From positions 1 to 7,970 of the forward strand of contig JAITPT010000072.1 of the NCBI GenBank assembly GCA_031289285.1: a DNA stretch of 7,970 nucleotides, in the 5' to 3' direction. Each line of letters opens with the position of its first letter. Position 1 is the first letter of the stretch. Shown here piece after piece: positions 1 to 6,119 of the stretch. Source of the DNA: Puniceicoccales bacterium. Lineage in GTDB: Bacteria; Verrucomicrobiota; Verrucomicrobiia; Opitutales; UBA953. A program made the translations under genes and the position numbers. Below the pieces are notes generated by a model. It was not told the DNA's origin, ran no database searches, and saw only the letters and a program-made list of their open reading frames with translations.

Positions 1-87
1 AACACGATAAGCACCGCCGCTGAAGCTGCCGCCATCGTCAAAGAAAATCCACAAATCACCGCCGAAGCCGATGCCTTCCTAAAATAA
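1..87 (+). CDS. 3' end of an unidentified upstream gene (partial)
   Basis: An open frame enters from the left edge and ends at TAA (85-87), giving the last 28 residues of a protein. The tail is Ala/Glu-rich and probably helical, ending in EADAFLK. Base composition (C-rich, GCC for Ala) matches the genes that follow. The stop lies 33 bases before the next start, so it is probably the preceding member of the same operon. No domain can be recognised from so short a piece. The call rests on frame, composition and spacing only. Confidence 0.6.
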   Translation, partial: NTISTAAEAAAIVKENPQITAEADAFLK

Positions 88-120
88 AAATCACCCCAAC
101 CATCGCCACGCCTTTTCACC

Positions 121-1359
121 ATGAAAAAACTCTCCTTTTTACTTGCCGCCGCCGTCCTCGCCGCTATCCTTGCGTTTGCGCTTGCTTGGACTTTTTATCC
201 ACGTCTCTCCGGTAACGCCGACGCCCTCGCCGCCGCGCAACGCGAACGGGCGGCACTCGCGTTCCTCACACCTCAAGTCCGCACCTACCTTTTGCGCGAC
301 GACCCAGCCACTCGCATTTTACGAAACGATTGTGTTGCCACTGCTACCGCCATCAATTCCGCTCGTGAAAAACTTCGCAACAGCACCGCCGCCGACCCCG
401 ACTTTGAAAAACTAAAAACGGACTATTTGAAAGCCGGAATTGCAAAACTCGAACTCGTCAAAAAGATTGTAGAAAACTACGAAGAGTTCACTGCCACAAA
501 TCCATCCTCTTCGACTTCTGCCGCTCCTTCTGCTATCGAAAACGAGTCAGTGATAGGCACCGCACGCCTAAACATCTCTCTCCTCGCCGCTTTCCTCGGC
601 GGGCTGCTCGCACTCTGGATTGCGGCGCGATTGCCAACGAAACCCGCCGGTTCCTCCTCCGCCTCCCACTTCATTGTCTCTCCGCGCTTAGAACACCGAA
701 AACTTGTGCTCGCGCAAAACGTTGTTCTCGAACTGGTTCCAGTTCAGTACGGTTCATTTCCACGACAAAATGGCGAGCGACAGGGGACAATTTCTATCGC
801 GCATCCGTTTTGGCTGGGAAAATGTGAAGTCACGCAGGAGCAATGGAAAGTTGTCATGGGCGAGGAAAACAATCCCTCGAAAAACAAAGGTCAAAAACTC
901 CCTGTCGAAAACATTACTTGGGACGAGGCAAATGAGTTTTGCGACCGCGTGAACAAACTCCCTGCCGCACTCCCGCCAAAAAACTATCACTACGCGCTCC
1001 CATTGGAGGACCAGTGGGAATACGCTGCTATCGCAGGTGGAGAGGACTGCTGGACTGCCGAAAATGCCGACGGCACGACGCACAATGTCGGCGAAAAAAC
1101 ACCCAATAAATGGGGTTTCTATGATATGCGTGGAAACGTTTCCGAGATGTGCATAGATATGTTTGTAGGGTTTGAAACTCCACACGAAGGTCGCCCCCTG
1201 CAAATTCTCGGCCCGGGCATCAAAGTTGCCAAAGGAGCCGCAATTAACGACAAATCCGTTGGCGGCAGCACCATCGTGCGCCGCGCCATAAATAAAAACG
1301 AACGAAGTGGCGAACGCGGCTTCCGCCTCGCCCTAATCCCAACTTCACAAAAACCATAA
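121..1359 (+). CDS. Two-helix membrane protein with C-terminal FGE-sulfatase-like domain
   Basis: The 412-residue protein starts MKK followed by a hydrophobic helix (about residues 5-24). A mostly helical, charged segment of about 120 residues follows, then a Ser/Thr/Pro-rich stretch and a second hydrophobic helix (about 151-170) flanked by Arg/Lys. Positive-inside reasoning places residues 26-148 outside and the C-terminal domain in the cytoplasm. Residues about 198-407 are FGE-sulfatase-like: HPFWLGKCEVTQEQW (228-242), NPSK, PVENITWDEANEFC, YALPLEDQWEYA, NKWGFYDMRGNVSEM, and GFRLAL at 400-405. The RGGSW motif of the other two FGE domains here is not preserved (KGAAIND instead), and the Cys that follows GFR in active formylglycine-generating enzymes is Leu. 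A binding or structural role is therefore likelier than sulfatase activation. The start is the first ATG 33 bases after the upstream stop; no Shine-Dalgarno sequence is visible. It is probably the partner of the downstream GTPase-FGE proteins. The domain call is firm; the cellular role is inferred. Confidence 0.85.
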   Translation: MKKLSFLLAAAVLAAILAFALAWTFYPRLSGNADALAAAQRERAALAFLTPQVRTYLLRDDPATRILRNDCVATATAINSAREKLRNSTAADPDFEKLKTDYLKAGIAKLELVKKIVENYEEFTATNPSSSTSAAPSAIENESVIGTARLNISLLAAFLGGLLALWIAARLPTKPAGSSSASHFIVSPRLEHRKLVLAQNVVLELVPVQYGSFPRQNGERQGTISIAHPFWLGKCEVTQEQWKVVMGEENNPSKNKGQKLPVENITWDEANEFCDRVNKLPAALPPKNYHYALPLEDQWEYAAIAGGEDCWTAENADGTTHNVGEKTPNKWGFYDMRGNVSEMCIDMFVGFETPHEGRPLQILGPGIKVAKGAAINDKSVGGSTIVRRAINKNERSGERGFRLALIPTSQKP

Positions 1360-1409
1360 AAATGCGCTCCCTCTCCCCGCTAAAAAGCCCCACTATCAAG
1401 TCCATCACG

Positions 1410-1475
1410 ACCACTCTCAACTTCCAACACACTCACCTCACCACACCACTCACCACTCACTAACAGCACACCACA
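1410..1475 (+). other. G-poor, CAC-rich untranslated leader before the first GTPase-FGE gene
   Basis: The 116-base gap between genes ends in a CAC/CTC-rich stretch. There is no G from 1410 to 1465 and a single G (1466) before the ATG at 1476. No ribosome-binding purine run lies upstream of the start, and I see no hairpin, terminator or convincing promoter in the gap. Such a leader would be unstructured in RNA. Whether it is a translation-initiation element or simply reflects the strand's composition is not decided by the sequence. Confidence 0.4.
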
Positions 1476-3470
1476 ATGTCTTCCCAACGCATCAGTATAG
1501 CCGGAAACTCCAGCGCGGGCAAAACGCTCTTTATTTCCTCGCTTGCGCATATCCTCTTTAACGCGAAGTCCTACCCGCGCATTACTGCCGACAAGGAGGC
1601 GGGTGATTACGCTGAGCATGTCATAGACGCTATTGAACTTGGCGAAAAACCGCCTTCTACCGCTGTCGCCAAACTCAAAACCCTTCTTTGGAAATGGCAC
1701 GACAAAGACGGCGACACGCACGAGTTCCGCTCCTTCGACTGCGCGGGGCAAGATTTCTCCGACATCTTTGAGACGGTGGATGCGCCGCTGTCGGACACCC
1801 AGCAAAAGCTCAAAGAAGAGTTTTTCTCCAGCAAACTCGTCTTGCTTCTGCTCAACTTCCAAGAAGCGTTAGATTGCTACAACGCTCTCGGCAAAAATGC
1901 TGACCGTCGCAAAATCTCTTTTGCAAACGCCGCTGCCATTCGCCAACTCTGCGCAAAAGGCGTTATCGTCGAACTCATTCTAACACAAGCCGACCTCTAC
2001 CGCGAACGTGTTGCCGCAGAGTGGGGCGGCGACTATTCCAAAGCACTCGGCGACGTTCTACCAGAAGTCTTTTTCGCAATGCAACAAACAGGCGCACAAC
2101 TCGGCGTCGTGAACGTTATGGAAACCGAACTGCGCGACGGAAAACAACTCCCCAAAAAACAAGTCCACAAACCCCAAGGGCTGGAGGAAATCATCGGCAA
2201 CATCGAATTCTTCTTCCAGCAGGAGAAACAACGCGAACGCGCCGCCGTAGAACTCGCCGAGCAACAAGAAGACGAAATCCGCCGTCGCGAAGTCCGCCAA
2301 AAAACTCTCAAAATAATAAGAAACCTACTAATCTTCGCCATCCTCGTCACCGCCCTAATCTTCGGCGCACGATGCGCATTCGCAGAATACGAAATACGTG
2401 AAAAGGCGCGGAAAGAACAAGCCGAAATAGATAAAAAAACGAACGAAGCAGCACTTGAACAAGCAAAAGCAAAACTCCGCATTGCCCAAGCCGAAAGACA
2501 ACTCGCTAAACAAACCCTTGACCGCAATGAAGACTCCTTCAAACGCACCGACGGACAAATGCCCTCCAAGAAAGAAATAGACAACATTCGCCTCGCCTAC
2601 AGAACCGCCAACGAGAACGTCCGTATCGCACAATCCCTTGTTAACGAAAAGAGTGCCGCGTTGGGTCTCGACCTAATACCGATAGATAAAGAAATTTTTA
2701 TACAGCTGGAAAATCGGGTTGCTCTGAAAGGAAACTCGCCACACTCCGTCGCTCTCTCCGACAGCGTTTCGCTTGAACTCCTGTCAGTTCCCGCTGGCTC
2801 TTTTAAGATGGGCAGCGACGACAACAATGCTTTTCTCGACGAAAAACCCGTTCACGAAGTCATCATCAGCAAGCCATTCTGGCTTGGTAAAACGGAAGTG
2901 ACTCAAGCGCAATGGCAGGCAATTATGGGCGACAAACCGTCACGCTTCCAAGACAACGGCGAGAACCATCCCGTGGAACAAGTTTCGTGGATTAATGTTA
3001 CTGAATTTTGCAAGAAACTAACGGAGCGCGAACGCGCCGCCAATCGTTTGCCTGCTGGCTACGAATATGCCTTGCCGAGCGAAGCGGAATGGGAATACGC
3101 ATGTCGTGCAGGCAGCATCGGCGATTATGCGGGCACTGGCAAATTAGAAGATATGGGTTGGTTCGGCGAAAGTTGGACACGCGGGCATCACGAAGTTGGC
3201 GGAAAGCAACCGAATCAGTGGGGTTTTTACGACATGCACGGCAACGTTTATGAATGGTGTAGCGACAAGGATGGCGATTATCCCAACGGCAGTGTTACCG
3301 ACCCGCAGGGGACTGAAACGGGCGCTTCCCGCGTCCTCCGTGGCGGCTCGTGGAGCAACGTCGCTCGCAACTGCCGCGCCGCTCTCCGCCGCTGGAACGT
3401 GTCGAGCTACCGCAGCAGCAACCTCGGCTTCCGCCTCGCCCTCAAGCCAGTTCCTTCTCCATCCCGCTAA
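1476..3470 (+). CDS. Membrane-spanning GTPase - coiled coil - FGE-sulfatase fusion, candidate DGR variable protein
   Basis: This 664-residue protein has four parts. (1) A P-loop GTPase-like domain, residues about 4-250: Walker A GNSSAGKT (10-17), YPRI (33-36), LLWKWHD (70-76), switch-II-like FDCAGQDF (87-94), a hydrophobic strand LVLLLLNF (121-128) and TQAD (170-173) in the NKxD position. (2) A charged helix with many Arg/Lys, then one membrane helix (about 281-299). (3) A Glu/Lys/Gln-rich coiled coil (about 304-350). (4) An FGE-sulfatase domain (about 425-656): FKMGSDDN, KPFWLGKTEVTQAQW, HPVEQVSW, LPSEAEWEYACRAG, QWGFYDMHGNVYEW, RGGSWSN and GFRLAL. Positive residues before the helix suggest the G domain is cytoplasmic and the FGE domain extracytoplasmic, a receptor-like layout. 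The Cys after GFR in catalytic FGEs is Leu, so binding is likelier than catalysis. Residues 621-647 form a candidate hypervariable patch. The start is supported by the identical Walker A spacing in two paralogues. I infer similarity to GTPases of bacterial conflict systems (DO-GTPase type) without a profile search. Confidence 0.88.
   Translation: MSSQRISIAGNSSAGKTLFISSLAHILFNAKSYPRITADKEAGDYAEHVIDAIELGEKPPSTAVAKLKTLLWKWHDKDGDTHEFRSFDCAGQDFSDIFETVDAPLSDTQQKLKEEFFSSKLVLLLLNFQEALDCYNALGKNADRRKISFANAAAIRQLCAKGVIVELILTQADLYRERVAAEWGGDYSKALGDVLPEVFFAMQQTGAQLGVVNVMETELRDGKQLPKKQVHKPQGLEEIIGNIEFFFQQEKQRERAAVELAEQQEDEIRRREVRQKTLKIIRNLLIFAILVTALIFGARCAFAEYEIREKARKEQAEIDKKTNEAALEQAKAKLRIAQAERQLAKQTLDRNEDSFKRTDGQMPSKKEIDNIRLAYRTANENVRIAQSLVNEKSAALGLDLIPIDKEIFIQLENRVALKGNSPHSVALSDSVSLELLSVPAGSFKMGSDDNNAFLDEKPVHEVIISKPFWLGKTEVTQAQWQAIMGDKPSRFQDNGENHPVEQVSWINVTEFCKKLTERERAANRLPAGYEYALPSEAEWEYACRAGSIGDYAGTGKLEDMGWFGESWTRGHHEVGGKQPNQWGFYDMHGNVYEWCSDKDGDYPNGSVTDPQGTETGASRVLRGGSWSNVARNCRAALRRWNVSSYRSSNLGFRLALKPVPSPSR
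3336..3446 (+). other. Candidate DGR variable region, copy 1 (C-terminus of the 1476-3470 gene)
   Basis: Aligned with 7695-7805, this segment has 20 base differences in 27 codons: 11 at codon position 1, 6 at position 2 and 3 at position 3. They change 11 residues (L621, V629, N632, L637, R639, N641, V642, S643, Y645, R646, S647), while the scaffold RGGSWSN, AR, CRAA and W is retained. Bases 3415-3446 (32 bases, encoding the SNLGFRLALK end) are identical in both copies, and the stop follows seven codons later. Nonsynonymous clustering with an invariant 3' end at the C-terminus of an FGE domain is the classic DGR target arrangement. The template repeat was not found here, so A-specific mutation cannot be demonstrated directly. 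Confidence 0.7.
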
Positions 3471-3543
3471 TAACGCCAACCACTTCACTCACCAACTATT
3501 TTCCCCACTCTCTCTCCAAAAATTCTTTTGTGCTCTTTTGTGG

Positions 3544-3627
3544 CTAAAAACCTTCTCTTAACTCTTCACCAACTCTCTACTAACTCTCTACTAACTTTTC
3601 TTAACTTCACTCTTTTTCTATCACTAT
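3544..3627 (+). other. 84-base G-free leader before the 3626 gene
   Basis: From 3544 to the T of the ATG at 3626 there is no G at all; the stretch is mainly C, T and A with CT-rich runs. It is the 3' half of the longest intergenic gap (3471-3625, 155 bases). No Shine-Dalgarno sequence, hairpin or terminator is visible in the gap, and I could not support a -35/-10 pair. It parallels the G-free run before the gene at 6120. Confidence 0.5.
3571..3592 (+). repeat. 11-bp direct tandem repeat in the leader (two copies)
   Basis: The unit aactctctact occurs at 3571-3581 and again at 3582-3592, followed by a diverging related copy (aactttt, then aacttcact). It is a short low-complexity duplication within the G-free leader. 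It could be slippage-generated and has no evident protein-binding dyad symmetry. Confidence 0.6.
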
Positions 3628-4921
3628 GTTCAACATCTATGACCAAGCAAACAAGGCCACCTATCCCGATTACAAATCGGGTTACTGGCAACGGCAATTG
3701 ACGCCGGAAGACGCGCCCTCGCGCGAAATCTATGCGCAATTCACTCAAAACTTCGAGACCGCACTAAATACCATTAACTCTTGGCGCGACACCGACTTCC
3801 TTGCGGGATTATTGCTCGTTGGCGACACGCTTTTTCTCGCCCGTGCGCACAACGGCGGGCGCGATGGGCACGACCGCCCGCAGCGCTGGACACTCTTTCT
3901 CTGGCGCGAAAATGCCGCCGCCGCTACTGCCGCCAGCGCGGTGGACATTCCCAGCTGGCTCCACGACCCCGCATGGCCAGCACCCCCAAACAATGCCCCC
4001 GTGCCTCTGCCACCCGTGGTGCCGACCGTGCGCTACAAAGCACCGCGTAACACACAAGCCGCATCCCCAATAAAACCTGCACATTGGACGCCGCCGCTTG
4101 TCCGCGACGGCGCGGACAACAAACTTCCGCCGGATTTCTCCGACGTCCTCGACGCCAACCACGGCGAATACGAAAACTTCCCTGCGCAACTTGACGCTGG
4201 CGAAGTCACCATTTTTCCCAACTCTCTAAACGACGTCCAAGCACTCTGGGCAGCGTGGTCAACAAGTGCCCGCCGAGCGGGGCAGGGCTATCTACTCTTT
4301 AGCACAGTCGGCGGCAAATTTACGTCGCTCCAATCGCTACCGTTGTTGGAGTCGCCCGTGCTCGCACGACGCGCCGAAAACGAACGCCTACGCCAACGCG
4401 CCGAACGCATCGAAGCCGCCAAAGAAAAACTCAAAACCGCCGAAACCACCGAGGCTATTTCCCAAATCCTGCAATCGCTAAAAGACGACGAACGCGCCGA
4501 TGTCGAAAGCGAAGTTCGCGCCCGCAGAGACGATATTGCCGCAAAAGCCGCCGCTGCCGACTGCGCCCGCCGTATCAAAGACGCAAGAAACGCAATTGCA
4601 AAAGCGTGTCGCGAAGGAGATGTTAAAAGAATTTGCAAAGGTCTCCCGAAGCCCAGTGAATGCACAGCTGAAGACGAGAGAGAAAAACTATCTGCCGCGC
4701 TAAAAGAAGCCGACGAAAAAATCGAAGAACTCAGTGAGAAAGCCCGCATCAAAGCCGCCGCTCTCAGAGAGCCGCTTCCCTACGCTATCGGCTTCCTCGT
4801 CGGTCTCCTCCTCGGTCTCTCTATCGCCATCGGCGGAACGCTCTTTATCAAGTCACTAAATGACGACAAAAACGCCCCTGTTACCCCCGCCGTCAAAAAC
4901 CCGCCGCCGTCCAAATCTTAA
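3626..4921 (+). CDS. C-terminally membrane-anchored protein with GAP1-like (uncertain) N-terminal domain
   Basis: The N-terminal region of this 431-residue protein (about 1-115) is a compact mixed alpha/beta stretch. It includes DFLAGLLLVGDTLFLARAH (57-75), then GGRDGHDRPQRWTLFLW (77-93). A Pro-rich linker (about 118-165) follows, then a second globular part with SDVLDANHGEYENFP and GQGYLLFSTVGGKF. A long charged Ala/Glu/Lys/Arg helical region (about 247-380) is probably coiled coil. One hydrophobic helix (about 386-408) and a short Pro/Lys-rich tail close the protein, so most of it should be cytoplasmic. I do not recognise the family with certainty. The beta-rich stretch with an Arg/Gly-His segment near the N-terminus, beside GTPase genes, recalls GAP1 proteins of GTPase conflict systems; that is an analogy and not a motif match. 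It has no FGE domain and no variable region. The next gene follows after only 29 bases, so the two are probably co-transcribed and may act together at the membrane. Confidence 0.75.
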   Translation: MFNIYDQANKATYPDYKSGYWQRQLTPEDAPSREIYAQFTQNFETALNTINSWRDTDFLAGLLLVGDTLFLARAHNGGRDGHDRPQRWTLFLWRENAAAATAASAVDIPSWLHDPAWPAPPNNAPVPLPPVVPTVRYKAPRNTQAASPIKPAHWTPPLVRDGADNKLPPDFSDVLDANHGEYENFPAQLDAGEVTIFPNSLNDVQALWAAWSTSARRAGQGYLLFSTVGGKFTSLQSLPLLESPVLARRAENERLRQRAERIEAAKEKLKTAETTEAISQILQSLKDDERADVESEVRARRDDIAAKAAAADCARRIKDARNAIAKACREGDVKRICKGLPKPSECTAEDEREKLSAALKEADEKIEELSEKARIKAAALREPLPYAIGFLVGLLLGLSIAIGGTLFIKSLNDDKNAPVTPAVKNPPPSKS

Positions 4922-4950
4922 CGCTCCCGCTCCTTCCGTTTTCCTCCACA

Positions 4951-6084
4951 ATGCCTTCTCTCCGCTTCTGCATTCTTGGCACACCTGCTGCTGGCAAAAC
5001 TGTGTTTCTTGCCGTCCTCTCGCACGTGCTCTCTACGCGCCTCCAATTTCCTCGCATCACCTCGATGCAGAAATCCGCCTACGGGTTTGTGGCGGACATC
5101 GTTGACCAACTCGAAAACGGCGAATGGCCTGACCCGACGCATACCGGCCAACTCAAAAACTTTACATGGCTCTGGCATGACGCGCCGGGTCTCTCGGAAA
5201 TAGACGCTCACCAATTTCTCACCTTCGATTGCGCTGGCGAAGACTTCGCCGCCATTTTTGAAGATGACGCCGCCACACAAAATGCCGACGCCTCACTCTC
5301 TCCACACCAAAAACAACTCAAGGCGAAGATATTCGACTGCGATCTTGTCTTGCTTTTGGTTAACTTCCAAACCGCACTCGATTTATACGATACAGCAAAA
5401 CGCGCATGGAAACCGTTCACAATTAACAAAAAAGGGGAACGAGTCGCGACACTGCGCCGTCGTCTCGAAATAGAAGAAGCACCTGCCAATGCCATCCGCC
5501 AACTACGCGCCAAGGGAATTACTGCGTATGTCATCTTCACGCAAGAAGACCGTTACCACGACGCCATCCAAACCCACTGGGACGGCGACGCCTTCGCCGC
5601 ACTAAAAGAAGTCTGCGGCAAAATCTACACCGCTATACAAGAAACTGGCGCACTCTCCACATGGAGCAGCACAGTCAAAACCGTCAACGCCCCCTCCGAC
5701 CCCATTCACAGAAATCGTCTCCCCGCAAAAACAAAACAAACTGGCGAGGCACTCGAAGCAATCATAGAAAGCGTCGGCAACACCTTAGCCGCCCTAAAAA
5801 AACGGAAGCCGAAACTGCCGCCGCCGATAAAGCCCCAACCACCGCCTCCCTGCCCAACTCCACAGCCAAATTATTTCAAAAAAATCTGCATGTTAATTGT
5901 TATAGCCATAATCGCCGCCATAGCGTTCTACGGATGGAGACAATACTCCTCCGAACAGCAACGCAAGACAAAGCAAGAAAAACTTGAAGCGCAAAAACGC
6001 GACGCGACGCAAGAAAAAAATAAAAACGTCAGCTGCTCCAACAACCAATTTTTCTCCCTCCACATCATTTTTCTCTTTTCATAA
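4951..6084 (+). CDS. Membrane-anchored GTPase of the same family, lacking the FGE domain (probably truncated)
   Basis: Residues about 4-280 of this 377-residue protein are a GTPase-like domain paralogous to those at 1476 and 6120: Walker A GTPAAGKT (10-17), FPRI (33-36), TWLWHD (72-77), FDCAGEDF (92-99), LVLLLVNF (132-139) and TQED (197-200). It has an insertion relative to its paralogues near 150-172. A Lys/Pro-rich linker (about 284-307) leads to one membrane helix (about 312-328) and a short charged helix (about 330-358). In the gene at 1476 the same position continues into a long coiled coil and an FGE domain. Here the protein stops after a hydrophobic tail (NQFFSLHIIFLFS) whose DNA is G-free and looks like the leader of the next gene. 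The true reading frame may end near 6023, if the adenine run at 6014-6020 is one base longer in the genome. The result is a GTPase with no sensor domain of its own, either degenerate or a signalling partner of the full-length proteins. Confidence 0.82.
   Translation: MPSLRFCILGTPAAGKTVFLAVLSHVLSTRLQFPRITSMQKSAYGFVADIVDQLENGEWPDPTHTGQLKNFTWLWHDAPGLSEIDAHQFLTFDCAGEDFAAIFEDDAATQNADASLSPHQKQLKAKIFDCDLVLLLVNFQTALDLYDTAKRAWKPFTINKKGERVATLRRRLEIEEAPANAIRQLRAKGITAYVIFTQEDRYHDAIQTHWDGDAFAALKEVCGKIYTAIQETGALSTWSSTVKTVNAPSDPIHRNRLPAKTKQTGEALEAIIESVGNTLAALKKRKPKLPPPIKPQPPPPCPTPQPNYFKKICMLIVIAIIAAIAFYGWRQYSSEQQRKTKQEKLEAQKRDATQEKNKNVSCSNNQFFSLHIIFLFS
6014..6023 (+). other. A7 homopolymer followed by an out-of-frame TAA
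   Basis: Seven A residues (6014-6020) are followed by TAA (6021-6023), which is in the -1 frame relative to the gene. One additional A would put this TAA in frame and end the protein after about 357 residues, exactly where coding-like sequence gives way to leader-like sequence. It may be a sequencing or assembly error, a slippage site, or chance. Confidence 0.4.
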
Positions 6085-6117
6085 CCAACACTCCTAATAC
6101 ACTCACACTCTTAACAC
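6036..6117 (+). other. 82-base G-free stretch: end of the 4951 gene and leader of the 6120 gene
   Basis: There is no G between 6036 and 6117. The stretch covers the last ~16 codons of the frame from 4951, its stop and the 35-base gap to the ATG at 6120. It resembles the G-free leader at 3544-3627 and differs from coding sequence in the window, which has regular G at codon position 1. No Shine-Dalgarno sequence precedes the ATG. Confidence 0.5.
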
Positions 6118-6119
6118 GC

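Noticed and set aside
754..1203. 149-residue minus-strand open frame inside the 121-1359 gene
   Set aside because: It lies wholly antisense to a well-supported FGE domain and its translation shows no domain; a shadow of biased codon use.
1360..1475. CRISPR-like or iterated regulatory repeats in the CAC-rich gap
   Set aside because: The CAC/CTC pattern is low-complexity with no fixed unit, spacing or dyad symmetry.
2033..2587. 184-residue minus-strand open frame, Ser/Cys-rich, inside the 1476-3470 gene
   Set aside because: It is antisense to the G domain, membrane helix and coiled coil; its Ser/Phe/Cys richness reflects the complement of Lys/Glu/Ala codons.
3471..3625. Possible promoter in the longest intergenic gap
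   Set aside because: Only AT-rich patches (for example around 3544-3551) are present, with no -35/-10 pair at acceptable spacing; an internal promoter cannot be supported.
4288..4752. 154-residue minus-strand open frame, Ser/Ala-rich
   Set aside because: It is antisense to the charged helical region of the 3626-4921 gene; low-complexity Ser runs are the complement of Glu/Ala/Arg codons.
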